Assembly (NCBI RefSeq): GCF_001434135.1
Contig: NZ_AZEB01000022.1
Span: 1-48,036 of the forward strand
Length of the DNA: 48,036 bases
Reading direction: 5' to 3'
Source of the DNA: Lentilactobacillus kisonensis DSM 19906 = JCM 15041
GTDB taxonomy: Bacteria > Bacillota > Bacilli > Lactobacillales > Lactobacillaceae
The translations under genes were made by a program, and so were the position numbers. Below are positions 25,580 through 34,076 of the stretch, piece after piece; the stretch's first letter is position 1; each line of letters starts with the position of its first letter. A model generated the notes under the pieces. It had not been told where the DNA came from. It worked only from the letters and a program-made list of their open reading frames with translations, and ran no database searches.

Positions 25580-25669
25580 TCTTTCTTAAATTTCCGCCAA
25601 ACCGTACAAAAAAATGTGTTTTTGAGCCGTTATTTTGTACAATTGACATAAAGCGAGGTGTTGATCACG

Positions 25670-28045
25670 ATGGCTGAGGTTAAGTTAACGGAAATTAGTG
25701 CTGACCACGGGCTTAGCGACGATCAGGTTACGCACCAAATTCAAACCGGCAACAAAAATACCGCGGAACAATCCTTGACTAGAAGTGTTAAGGAGATCTT
25801 TCGGGATAATATTTTTGCGCTGTTCAACTTGATTAACGTTATCCTGGGGGCGCTGGTGTTTTACACTGGCAGTTATAAAAACTTGCTGTTCCTTGGAATT
25901 GCCTTCTTCAACACCGCTATTGGGATTATTCAAGAAATTCGTTCCAAACGCCAAGTCGATAAAATGGTTTTACTGGCGGAGGGCAAGATTAACGTTATCC
26001 GTAATTCAAAAACGGTTGCGGTTCATTCCGAAGACATTGTTCTTGGCGACGTTATTTCACTGGGACGTGGGGATCAAATTCCGGTGGATGGCCGAGTGCT
26101 GGAGAGCCGGGGGATGGAAGTCGATGAATCACCAATTACCGGTGAGTCGGAAACAATCCTAAAAAATTCCGACGACCAGCTCACTTCAGGAACGTTTTTA
26201 GTTGGCGGTTCCGGTAAAATGTTGGTAACCAAGGTGGGGGCTGATACCTTTGTTAACCATCTTTCTAATGAAGCCAAACAGGGTGAAGATACTTCAAGCA
26301 TTCTGTTGAATACGATTAACCGGATTATTAAAGTGCTGACCTACGTCATTATTCCATTAGGGATTATTTTATTCGTTGCCAAGCTGTACGGGGGCACAGG
26401 CATTAATCGAGCAATCTTAGGGTCAGTTGCCGCCATGATTGGGATGATCCCTGAAGGTTTGGTCTTACTAACATCAATGACGCTGGCGGTTTCCGCGATG
26501 CATTTGGCAAGAAAGAATACCCTCGTCCGGGATTTGCCGGCAATTGAGACTTTAGCCAGGGTAGATGTTATCTGTCTTGATAAGACGGGAACAATTACCA
26601 GTGGGGACCTAAAATTTGTCGACGCGATTCCAGTAATGGCGGGGATCACTAGTGATCAATTGAAACAAATTGCCGCTGGAATCACCTATAGTACGGGTGA
26701 TAACAATGAGACGGCCAGGGCAATTACGGATGCAATTGAGAATCCGAAGTGGCCGGTCAAAACAATTGTGCCATTTTCATCAGAGCGAAAATGGAGTGGC
26801 GGCCAGTTTGAAGACAGGGACCAATATGTATTTGGGGCCCCACAATTTATTTTCAAGAATTTAACGGCATCGGTTAAAGAACAAATTACCAGTAACGCTA
26901 AAAAAGGGTATCGGGTACTAGCAATTGCAAAAGTTGATGATTTGAAGCCAGATCAGCCGTTGCGGAATCCACAGATGATGGGATTGGTTTTGATTTCAGA
27001 CGTTATTCGGCCGAATGCTGCCAATACATTTCAATATTTCCGTAACCAAGGGGTTAACATCAAGGTGATTTCCGGTGATGATCCAACAACAGTCGCAACG
27101 ATTGCCCAGACAGCAACAATCAAAGATGCCCAAAATGCAATTGATATGTCTACGGTGAAGGAGAACGCCGATTTTGGTAAAATTGCCCAAGAAAATACGG
27201 TCTTTGGTCGGGTGACTCCCGATCAAAAGAAACGGTTGATTAGTGCCTTGCAAGAACAAAAACACACGGTTGCGATGACCGGCGATGGGGTAAATGATTT
27301 ATTGGCCCTTCGGCAGGCTGATTGTGGAATCGCAATGGCTTCTGGTAGTGAAAGCACCAAAAGTATTGCCGACTTTGTTCTCATCAACTCGAACTTTGAT
27401 GCAATGATTGATGTTTTAAAGGAGGGCCGGCGAGTTATTAATAACATCGAGCGGGTTGCCTCCATGTACCTGATTAAAACAATGTATTCAGTTGCGTTAT
27501 CGTTTATCTTTCTCTTTTTGGCAGTGGGTTATCCATTTGAACCAATTCAGTTAACACCAATCACGTCGTTAATGGTGGGGATCCCATCGTTCTTCTTAGC
27601 GTTGGAGCCTAATTTTTCACGGATTACTAATCAGTTCATGAAGCAGGTATTAATTGTTTCTACACCGGCGGCAATCTGTATTGTTGGCTACATTATCGTG
27701 ATTGAAATCATGGGATCGCTATTCGGTATGCGTTACGAATTTACATCGACGTTGTGTGTCCTGCTAACCGGCGCGATCTGCTGGTTTGCGCTGGTGATGG
27801 TATCACGGCCGCTTAACCGCTTGAAGGCGGGGATGGACTTATTGGTTTTAGCCGCGTTCTTTGCCATCATCATCTTCTTTAATGACGTTTTCTCGCTGGT
27901 GTCATTTTTCGACAAGGATATTTGGCTGTATGCTGTCCCACTAATTGCGTCAGCGTACCCCCTTTATATGTTCCTTCAAGGAGTTATCTCAACGTTCCTA
28001 ACTCAGCGGGAGAAGCGAAAACAGAAACGGCTCAAAGCAAAATAG
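25670..28045 (+). CDS. P-type cation-transporting ATPase (CtpE-like)
   Basis: 791 aa. Actuator motif ITGESE is near residue 140, the phosphorylation motif DKTGTITSGD near 305, and the hinge GDGVNDLLALRQADCGIAMA near 540. PEGLVLLTSMTLAVSAMHLA marks the PEGL-type ion site of CtpE-like ATPases, which transport Ca2+ or related divalent cations rather than heavy metals. There are four N-terminal and six C-terminal transmembrane helices and no N-terminal metal-binding domain. ATG 25670 is 10 bases after GCGAGGTG; an in-frame GTG upstream is part of that SD. Ion specificity is inferred only. A long hairpin follows at 28075. Confidence 0.9.
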   Translation: MAEVKLTEISADHGLSDDQVTHQIQTGNKNTAEQSLTRSVKEIFRDNIFALFNLINVILGALVFYTGSYKNLLFLGIAFFNTAIGIIQEIRSKRQVDKMVLLAEGKINVIRNSKTVAVHSEDIVLGDVISLGRGDQIPVDGRVLESRGMEVDESPITGESETILKNSDDQLTSGTFLVGGSGKMLVTKVGADTFVNHLSNEAKQGEDTSSILLNTINRIIKVLTYVIIPLGIILFVAKLYGGTGINRAILGSVAAMIGMIPEGLVLLTSMTLAVSAMHLARKNTLVRDLPAIETLARVDVICLDKTGTITSGDLKFVDAIPVMAGITSDQLKQIAAGITYSTGDNNETARAITDAIENPKWPVKTIVPFSSERKWSGGQFEDRDQYVFGAPQFIFKNLTASVKEQITSNAKKGYRVLAIAKVDDLKPDQPLRNPQMMGLVLISDVIRPNAANTFQYFRNQGVNIKVISGDDPTTVATIAQTATIKDAQNAIDMSTVKENADFGKIAQENTVFGRVTPDQKKRLISALQEQKHTVAMTGDGVNDLLALRQADCGIAMASGSESTKSIADFVLINSNFDAMIDVLKEGRRVINNIERVASMYLIKTMYSVALSFIFLFLAVGYPFEPIQLTPITSLMVGIPSFFLALEPNFSRITNQFMKQVLIVSTPAAICIVGYIIVIEIMGSLFGMRYEFTSTLCVLLTGAICWFALVMVSRPLNRLKAGMDLLVLAAFFAIIIFFNDVFSLVSFFDKDIWLYAVPLIASAYPLYMFLQGVISTFLTQREKRKQKRLKAK

Positions 28046-28074
28046 TTAATAAATCAATTAAAGAGTCTTCACCA

Positions 28075-28140
28075 AACAACGATCAGGGTGCTGTCCTTCT
28101 TCAAAACGACGAAGAAGAATGGCCCTGGTCGTTAATTGTT
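28075..28140 (+). terminator. Long imperfect hairpin, probable terminator
   Basis: AACAACGATCAGGG pairs with CCCTGGTCGTTAATTGTT, and inner TCCTTCTTC with GAAGAAGAA. It lies 30 bases after the ATPase stop; the closing side ends in TTAATTGTTTGG rather than a clean T-run. Confidence 0.6.
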
Positions 28141-28207
28141 TGGCAGGTGGAAGTTGGATAGTTTAATTTAAGCACCGATATCTAGTCTAATAAACTAGGT
28201 AATGTGA

Positions 28208-28213
28208 TATAAT
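28208..28213 (+). promoter_or_regulatory. -10 element for the DUF1836 gene
   Basis: TATAAT, 20 bases before ATG 28234; the -35 is weak. Confidence 0.45.
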
Positions 28214-28233
28214 AAAACCAAAGGAGTGATCTT

Positions 28234-28764
28234 ATGAGCTACGACGAAAAACAATACCAGCAATGGGAACAGCGGCTTAAAAGCGTTGAGTTACCATTGT
28301 GGGCTGAATTACCCAACTTTTCGTTATACATGGACCAAATGACAGCTTTAGTGAACGATACGTTGGGGCCGATTGGGATTGATAAAGTGACGCCGGCAAT
28401 GATCAATAATTACGTTAAACATAAGGCAATCATGGCTCCCGTAAAGAAAAAGTACCAGACGATGCAGATTGCTGATGTGATTTTGATTAGCTTATTGAAG
28501 CCGGCGTTTTCTTTGGAGGTTATCCGCCATGGGATTGATCAGGTGACCGCCAACATCTATCCGCAACAAGCCTATGATAGTTTCATCAAACACCTCATGT
28601 TTTCGTTTAAAAACATTGACGGCCAAAATAATGGGCGGGCAGTGGAGGAACGAAATCTCAATGATAAATTGATGCAGGTAGCCGTTAACGTCATTATTGA
28701 TCGAATTCAATCTGAAAAATTATTGGAAATCATTGAAAAACCATTAACAAAAGTTGAGAAGTAG
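28234..28764 (+). CDS. DUF1836-domain protein (putative regulator)
   Basis: 176 aa. PLWAELPNFSLYMDQMTALVN at residues 20-40, MINNYVKHKAI near 60 and APVKKKYQTMQIADVILISLLKPAFS near 68-95 match DUF1836. That family has a MerR-like helix-turn-helix and is common in Firmicutes but without defined targets. SD AAAGGAG precedes ATG 28234. The stop overlaps the start of a cre-containing inverted repeat, after which the adhE promoter begins, so a role in regulating adhE is possible but unproven. Confidence 0.8.
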   Translation: MSYDEKQYQQWEQRLKSVELPLWAELPNFSLYMDQMTALVNDTLGPIGIDKVTPAMINNYVKHKAIMAPVKKKYQTMQIADVILISLLKPAFSLEVIRHGIDQVTANIYPQQAYDSFIKHLMFSFKNIDGQNNGRAVEERNLNDKLMQVAVNVIIDRIQSEKLLEIIEKPLTKVEK

Positions 28765-28802
28765 TGAAAGCGTTCACATATAAAAATGTGTAATCGCTTT
28801 CA
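28765..28802. promoter_or_regulatory. Two cre (CcpA) sites as an inverted repeat
   Basis: TGAAAGCGTTCACA (28765-28778) and, on the other strand, TGAAAGCGATTACA (28802-28789) both fit the consensus TGWAANCGNTNWCA at every defined position. Together they make an imperfect hairpin, 176 bases upstream of adhE and directly after the DUF1836 stop. Carbon catabolite control of adhE is the likely function. Confidence 0.72.
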
Positions 28803-28804
28803 TT

Positions 28805-28836
28805 AAAGAGGGGACTGATTATCAGGCCCCTCTTTA
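28805..28836 (+). terminator. Intrinsic terminator after the DUF1836 gene
   Basis: AAAGAGGGG / CCCCTCTTT stem, 13-base loop, then ATG; T-run is within the stem base. Confidence 0.7.
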
Positions 28837-28879
28837 TGTATCCCTTGCATGAGTAGCGATGAGAAGCTAATGAAAATTA

Positions 28880-28897
28880 TTGTGATTTTTTGAACAA
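28880..28897. promoter_or_regulatory. Rex-like site 1 upstream of adhE -35
   Basis: TTGTGATTTTTTGAACAA resembles the Rex operator TTGTGA-N6-TCACAA with two mismatches in the right half; it lies 5 bases before the -35 box. Confidence 0.5.
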
Positions 28898-28902
28898 AAC
28901 TA

Positions 28903-28930
28903 TTTACATTTGAAATAATCGTGATATTAT
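28903..28930 (+). promoter_or_regulatory. adhE promoter
   Basis: TTTACA (28903-28908) and TATTAT (28925-28930) with a 16-bp spacer, about 50 bases before the start codon. Confidence 0.65.
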
Positions 28931-28935
28931 TGAAA

Positions 28936-28953
28936 TTGTGAAATTGATAACAA
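28936..28953. promoter_or_regulatory. Rex-like site 2 at the adhE transcription start
   Basis: TTGTGAAATTGATAACAA has the full left half TTGTGAA and a right half with two mismatches. It covers the expected +1 region, an ideal repression site for a redox-sensing (NADH/NAD+) Rex repressor, whose classic target is adhE. Confidence 0.55.
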
Positions 28954-28977
28954 ACATATTTTCATTGGAGGCAAGCA

Positions 28978-31599
28978 ATGATTGAAAACAAAGTAGTTGA
29001 AAAGAAACAAGCAAAGACTGAAGGCAAGACCGATGTTGAAACAATGATTAACGGGTTGGTTTCAAAGGCACACAAAGCCCTTGAAATTATGGACTCATTT
29101 GATCAGGAAAAGGTCGACCACATTACCCACCAAATGGTAATGGCTGGTCAAGACAAGCATATGGAATTAGCCCAGATGGCTTATGAAGAAACTGGCCGTG
29201 GGGTTGCTGAAGATAAGGCAATCAAGAACATGTATGCCACCGAAGAGATTTGGCACAGTATTCGTAACCACAAGACCGTTGGGGTTATCAAGGATGATGA
29301 GGAGCGGCAATTAATCACCGTTGCTGAACCCTTGGGTGTTCTTGCAGGAATCACTCCCGTAACCAACCCAACTTCAACCGCATTGTTTAAGTCAATTATT
29401 GCGATGAAGACTAGAAACCCAATCATCTTTAGTTTTCATCCACAAGCTTTGAAATCGTCAATTGCGGCAGCTAGGATTGTTCGCGATGCTGCGATTGCTG
29501 CCGGCGCTCCAGAAGGCTGTATTCAATGGATTAGCGAACCAAGTATTGAAGCAACTGATAAATTAATTAATCATCCAGGCGTTGCCAGCACCTTGGCAAC
29601 TGGTGGCCCAGGCATGGTTAAGGCCGCTTATTCTACTGGTAAGCCAGCTCTTGGCGTTGGCCCTGGTAACGGTCCTGTTTATATTGAAAAGACCGCAAAC
29701 ATCTTACGGGCAGTTAACGATTTGATCCTGTCAAAGACCTTTGATAACGGGATGATTTGTGCAACTGAAAACAGTGCTGTTATTGATACTGAAATTTATG
29801 ACCAAGTTAAGGAACAGCTTGTTAAAAACGGTGTGTACTTCGTTCCTAAGAAGGAGCAGCAGAAGTTATCCGATACGATGTTTGATCCAAAACGTGGGAG
29901 TGTCCGCGGCCCAATTCCTGGTAAATCAGCTAAGCACATTGCTAAGCTTGCAGGAATCAAAGTGCCAGACAACACCAAAGTCCTTGCAGCAGAAGTAACG
30001 GGCGTTGGTCCTAAACAACCATTATCCGCAGAAAAGCTTTGCCCAGTAATCAGTGTTTACCGTGCTAAGACCCAAGCCGATGCGTTTGATATTTGTGAAC
30101 AATTACTCAACTTTGGTGGCCTAGGTCACACTGCTGGTATCCAGACCATGGATGACGACGTTTCCCTTAAATTTGGGATTAAGATGAAAGCTGCCCGGGT
30201 CCTGGTTAACACACCAGGTGGGCTTGGCGGTCTCGGTAATCTTTACAATGAAATGACACCATCATTAACATTAGGAACCGGTTCATGGGGAGCTAACTCA
30301 ATTTCTCACAATGTAACTGATTACGACCTACTAAACATTAAAACTATCGCAAAGAGACGAAATAATATGCAATGGATTAAGTTACCACGGGTATACTTCG
30401 AAAAAACATCAATTCGCTACCTTGATGACATGCCAGGCATCAACAAGGTATTCATCGTAACCACGCCAGGAATGGTTGAACATGGCTACGTTGACACCGT
30501 CTTAGATGAATTGAAACGGCGGCCAAATGAAATTGAATATTCATTGTTCTCAGACGTTGAAACCGACCCAACCACTGATACGGTTGAAAAGGGTGTTCGC
30601 CAGATGCGGGCATTCAAGCCAGATACAATTATTGCTTTGGGTGGTGGTTCACCACTAGATGCTGCCAAGAACATGTGGTTATTCTACGAAGATCCAAACA
30701 CCAGCTTCTTTGGCGCAAAGCAGAAGTTCATTGATATCAGAAAACGGGCTTACCGTTTCCAGAAACCTCGTAAGGCCCAAATGATTGCCATCCCAACAAC
30801 TTCCGGAACTGGTTCAGAAGTAACCCCATTCGCGGTTATCACTGATTCCAAGACCCACGTTAAGTACCCACTGGCTGACTATGCGTTGACCCCAGATGTT
30901 GCAATCGTTGACCCTCAATTCGTTGAAACCGTACCAAAGGGAACCGTTGCCGCATCAGGTTTGGATACCCTTTGCCATGGAATTGAATCATTTGTTTCAA
31001 CGATGGCATCTGATTACACCCGACCATTGTCATTACAAGCCATTAAGTTGGTCTTTGATAACTTAACTAAGTCGTACAACGGTGACACCCATGCCCGTGA
31101 AGAAATGCACAATGCTGCAACACTCGCTGGAATGGCCTTTGGAAATGCCTTCTTAGGGATCACTCATTCAGTTGCTCACAAACTTGGTGGTGAATTTGGG
31201 ATTACCCACGGAATCGCAATTGCAATCACGGTGCCACACGTTATTCGCTTCAATGCTAAATTACCTGAAAAGATTGCTGCATGGCCTAAGTACGAATACT
31301 TCCGTGCAAACAAGGACTATGCTCAAATTGCCCGTTACGTGGGTGTTGAAGGTAAGAATGATGAAGAATTGATCGAAGGATTGGTTCAGAAGTTCATCGA
31401 GTTAGCGCATTCAGTTGGCGTAACGATGAGCTTAAAGGCTCAGGGTGTTGATAAGACCAAGTTCGAAGCATCATTGGACCGGCTATCAACGTTAGCATAC
31501 GAAGACCAATGCACCACTGCTAATCCAAAGGAACCATTGATTGCTGATCTCAAGCAAATTATGATTGATGATTACAATGGTACGAATGTAGAAAAGTAG
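28978..31599 (+). CDS. adhE: Bifunctional acetaldehyde-CoA/alcohol dehydrogenase
   Basis: 873 aa. Reduces acetyl-CoA to acetaldehyde and then ethanol, regenerating NAD+; in heterofermenters it consumes the acetyl-phosphate made by phosphoketolase. The N-terminal aldehyde dehydrogenase half has its catalytic Cys in GMICATENSAVI near residue 261. The C-terminal iron-dependent alcohol dehydrogenase half begins near 460, with IIALGGGSPLDAAKNMW near 545 and the metal ligands in GLDTLCHGIESFVS and ITHSVAHKLGGEFGITHG. SD GGAGGC before ATG 28978. Own promoter with cre and Rex-like sites; strong terminator at 31621. Confidence 0.97.
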   Translation: MIENKVVEKKQAKTEGKTDVETMINGLVSKAHKALEIMDSFDQEKVDHITHQMVMAGQDKHMELAQMAYEETGRGVAEDKAIKNMYATEEIWHSIRNHKTVGVIKDDEERQLITVAEPLGVLAGITPVTNPTSTALFKSIIAMKTRNPIIFSFHPQALKSSIAAARIVRDAAIAAGAPEGCIQWISEPSIEATDKLINHPGVASTLATGGPGMVKAAYSTGKPALGVGPGNGPVYIEKTANILRAVNDLILSKTFDNGMICATENSAVIDTEIYDQVKEQLVKNGVYFVPKKEQQKLSDTMFDPKRGSVRGPIPGKSAKHIAKLAGIKVPDNTKVLAAEVTGVGPKQPLSAEKLCPVISVYRAKTQADAFDICEQLLNFGGLGHTAGIQTMDDDVSLKFGIKMKAARVLVNTPGGLGGLGNLYNEMTPSLTLGTGSWGANSISHNVTDYDLLNIKTIAKRRNNMQWIKLPRVYFEKTSIRYLDDMPGINKVFIVTTPGMVEHGYVDTVLDELKRRPNEIEYSLFSDVETDPTTDTVEKGVRQMRAFKPDTIIALGGGSPLDAAKNMWLFYEDPNTSFFGAKQKFIDIRKRAYRFQKPRKAQMIAIPTTSGTGSEVTPFAVITDSKTHVKYPLADYALTPDVAIVDPQFVETVPKGTVAASGLDTLCHGIESFVSTMASDYTRPLSLQAIKLVFDNLTKSYNGDTHAREEMHNAATLAGMAFGNAFLGITHSVAHKLGGEFGITHGIAIAITVPHVIRFNAKLPEKIAAWPKYEYFRANKDYAQIARYVGVEGKNDEELIEGLVQKFIELAHSVGVTMSLKAQGVDKTKFEASLDRLSTLAYEDQCTTANPKEPLIADLKQIMIDDYNGTNVEK

Positions 31600-31620
31600 T
31601 AGGGGATTCAAAATCCGAAT

Positions 31621-31676
31621 AAAAAGGCAGTTTCGTTGAAATCCTAATTTAGGATTTAACGAGACTGCTTTTTTAT
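31621..31676 (+). terminator. Intrinsic terminator after adhE
   Basis: AAAAGGCAGTTTCGTT...AAATCC-TAATTTA-GGATTT...AACGAGACTGCTTTTTT. Long stem with T-run. The AAATCC/GGATTT tip resembles the repeat-family apex. Confidence 0.9.
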
Positions 31677-31796
31677 AATGATTACAGGAATTATTATTGT
31701 ATTGATCTTAAAAAATTAGTAGTTATTGAACCGATACTCACAGTTCAGAATTGCTTGGTGTTCCCTACTTAATTTAAATTAAAAAAGGCCCCTTAT

Positions 31797-31825
31797 TTGA
31801 CTCTGACTGATCAATCGGGTATCCT
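31797..31825 (+). promoter_or_regulatory. Promoter of the esterase-tetR operon
   Basis: TTGACT (31797-31802), exactly 17 bp, TATCCT (31820-31825). The -10 overlaps the left edge of the palindrome at 31823. Confidence 0.65.
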
Positions 31826-31862
31826 CTTTCTTAATTGAATGATCGTTCAATTAAGAAAGAGG
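31823..31862. promoter_or_regulatory. 40-bp palindrome, TetR operator covering the SD
   Basis: Arms 31823-31839 and 31846-31862 are 17-bp perfect complements around TGATCG. The core TTGAATGATCGTTCAA is typical of TetR/AcrR-type operators. The right arm contains the AAAGAGG ribosome binding site of the esterase. The second gene of the operon encodes the probable repressor, so this is likely an autoregulated operator. Confidence 0.75.
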
Positions 31863-31869
31863 ATAAATA

Positions 31870-32808
31870 ATGACAAAAATACATGATGAACAACTGAACA
31901 CCGTATCTCAAGCAGCTGCAAAAACCTTAAAAACATTTCGATTTATGGATATTCCGAATTTTATTCCGATTTCAGATAAGCTGATACTTAAGATGCGCCG
32001 GCAATTCCAAGCTGGCGAAGATAAAGTTGAGATGGGCATAATTACGAACCATCACCTTAAGATTCAGGATGTTAAGTTTAACGGCGTAAGTGGTAAGCTG
32101 GTTTCATCGCCCACAACTGATTTCACTAAGGGCGTCATTTTTAACGTCCATGGTGGGGGCTTTGTAATGGGCACTGCTCGTGAACGAAATGTCTTATTAG
32201 CAGCAGCTGAAACAAGCCTACCCGTTTATTCCGTGGCGTACACCCTTGCTCCCGAGGCAGGTTCCAAGGTTGCCCTGGACGAAGTGTCCCGCTTTTATCA
32301 GGGATTGCTGGAAGAGATCGGGCAACGGAAATTATTTGGGATGGGAAGCTCCGCTGGTGCAAGTATCATTACCGCAGTTATTTTTAGGGCCCACCAACAA
32401 CGGTTGCGGTTACCAGATGGGATGTTGTTGTTTGCGCCCGCACTTGATATTAGTGGGAATGGCGACAGCGCAGTGTTTAACAATCGGCGGGATGTCATGT
32501 CAGCTCATCTTGCCCTGCGGATGGCTCAAAAGTACATTCAGGATACCGATCCCAAATCACCAATGATTTCGCCAATCTATGGGGCCATTGGCAGCTGGTT
32601 TCCACCAACGTTTATGAGTAGTGGTACTCGTGATATCATGCTTAGTAACGTGCTGCGGTTTGCTGAAAAGCTAGGCGTTGCTGGGGTGCCATATCAGTAT
32701 GTTATTAAAGAAGGAATGTGGCACGGCTTTCATTGGGAGGAAAATTTGCCTGAAGCAATTTCATCCCGTAAGCAGGCTTGGCAGTTTTTAAATCAGCTGA
32801 ATGAATAG
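31870..32808 (+). CDS. Alpha/beta hydrolase, HSL-type esterase
   Basis: 312 aa. Oxyanion-hole motif HGGGFVMG near residue 94, nucleophile Ser in GMGSSAGASII near 162, Asp in SGTRDIML near 260 and catalytic His in EGMWHGFHW near 291 place it in the hormone-sensitive lipase (bacterial family IV) esterases. These are cytoplasmic carboxylesterases for short acyl esters. ATG 31870 follows AAAGAGG located in the operator palindrome. A tetR gene follows 15 bases downstream, so substrate-linked induction is likely. Confidence 0.88.
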   Translation: MTKIHDEQLNTVSQAAAKTLKTFRFMDIPNFIPISDKLILKMRRQFQAGEDKVEMGIITNHHLKIQDVKFNGVSGKLVSSPTTDFTKGVIFNVHGGGFVMGTARERNVLLAAAETSLPVYSVAYTLAPEAGSKVALDEVSRFYQGLLEEIGQRKLFGMGSSAGASIITAVIFRAHQQRLRLPDGMLLFAPALDISGNGDSAVFNNRRDVMSAHLALRMAQKYIQDTDPKSPMISPIYGAIGSWFPPTFMSSGTRDIMLSNVLRFAEKLGVAGVPYQYVIKEGMWHGFHWEENLPEAISSRKQAWQFLNQLNE

Positions 32809-32823
32809 GAATGAGGTGGTCTG

Positions 32824-33399
32824 ATGCGTGCACAGGACAAAGAGAAGCAGGAACGGATTTTATCGGGAACCAGTCACATTATTATGACGCAGGGGATCGC
32901 TGCGGTTTCCCTGAGTAAGATTGCTAAGGAAGCTGGGATTGCGCCTGGGACTTTATATACTTACTTTGACAATAAAGATGCGATGTTAAAAGCGCTTTAT
33001 TTGGATCGAAAACAGAAAGTAGCCGAAGCGATTACCCAAATTAGCTTGGCTGGTGAGTTTGAACATGAGTTAGATCACTTTATGGACCTGGTTTATGAAT
33101 ACGGTAAAAAGCATTTGGAGGACTTCCTCCTTTTGCGGGAAATTACCCAGACGCCAATTTTAAAGACCCTTGGCGTTACCCATGAAGAATCTTATTCAGG
33201 TTATGAGAAACTTATGACATTTGTTTCACTGGGAGTTAAAAATGGCGCGTTTCTAGCTATTGATTACCAAGTGCTGATGGCATATGCATATACACCCGTT
33301 ATTGAATACTTGTTAGCGATTAATAATGGGACTTTGAATTCAAAAACAGTCCCGTTTGAGATGATTAAGCAGCTATCAAAACGGGCAATCTTGAAATAG
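32824..33399 (+). CDS. TetR-family regulator of the esterase operon
   Basis: 191 aa. N-terminal HTH at residues 27-50 (VSLSKIAKEAGIAPGTLYTY) and a full-length helical ligand domain. ATG 32824 follows GAATGAGGTGGT. Cotranscribed with the esterase, whose promoter carries a perfect palindrome of TetR type; it is the obvious candidate to bind it and so to autoregulate. Ligand unknown. Confidence 0.88.
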   Translation: MRAQDKEKQERILSGTSHIIMTQGIAAVSLSKIAKEAGIAPGTLYTYFDNKDAMLKALYLDRKQKVAEAITQISLAGEFEHELDHFMDLVYEYGKKHLEDFLLLREITQTPILKTLGVTHEESYSGYEKLMTFVSLGVKNGAFLAIDYQVLMAYAYTPVIEYLLAINNGTLNSKTVPFEMIKQLSKRAILK

Positions 33400-33434
33400 T
33401 AGTTTCTAAACGAGACGATAGGAGCAGTTTACAC

Positions 33435-34076
33435 ATGATAGAAGGACTACGGCAGATTCGTGAATTTGTAGAACAACAACTTGAATATGAAACAACGGGA
33501 CACGATTACACGCACATTGAGCGGGTCGTTAAGTTGGCTAAGCTGATTTTGAAGGGTGAAGAAGCTGATGAACGGTTAGTGCTGATTGCCGCTTACCTGC
33601 ATGATGTTAGCGATGATAAAGTCACCACTAATCCCGAAGAAAAGCGAAAAGCAATCACGAATAAGCTTAAAGAAATTGGCAGTGACGATTTATTCATCAA
33701 GAATGTGTTTGAAATTATCGATAACATGTCGTACAGCGCCAATCTTAAGACTCACCACAAATTGTCGATTGAAGGGCAGATTGTGCAAGACGCTGATCGC
33801 TTGGATGCGATTGGAGCGATTGGAATTGCCAGGACATTTTACTTTGGGGGCCACTTTGGTGAAATGATGTATAATCCAAAAATAATGCCCCGAAAGGATA
33901 TGAACAAAGCAGAATATCGCAAACGGGGCACCGTGATTAATCATTTTTATGAAAAGCTATTAAAGCTTAAGGATCAAATGAATACTGAAACTGCTAAAAA
34001 GATTGCCAACCACCGTCAGCAAGTGATGCTTGAGTTCTTGAGCGAGTTTACGGATGAATGGAATGGCTTGAAATAG
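33435..34076 (+). CDS. HD-domain phosphohydrolase (YedJ-like)
   Basis: 213 aa metal-dependent phosphohydrolase. The HD ligands appear as H in HDYTHIERVVKLAKL near residue 24, the paired HD in AAYLHDVSDDK near 56, and D in VQDADRLDAIGAIGIARTFYFGG near 118. Members hydrolyse nucleotides or related phosphoesters; YedJ-like proteins are poorly characterised. SD AGGAG before ATG 33435. Its stop and the stop of the convergent M50-like gene are immediately adjacent, with no terminator between. Confidence 0.85.
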   Translation: MIEGLRQIREFVEQQLEYETTGHDYTHIERVVKLAKLILKGEEADERLVLIAAYLHDVSDDKVTTNPEEKRKAITNKLKEIGSDDLFIKNVFEIIDNMSYSANLKTHHKLSIEGQIVQDADRLDAIGAIGIARTFYFGGHFGEMMYNPKIMPRKDMNKAEYRKRGTVINHFYEKLLKLKDQMNTETAKKIANHRQQVMLEFLSEFTDEWNGLK

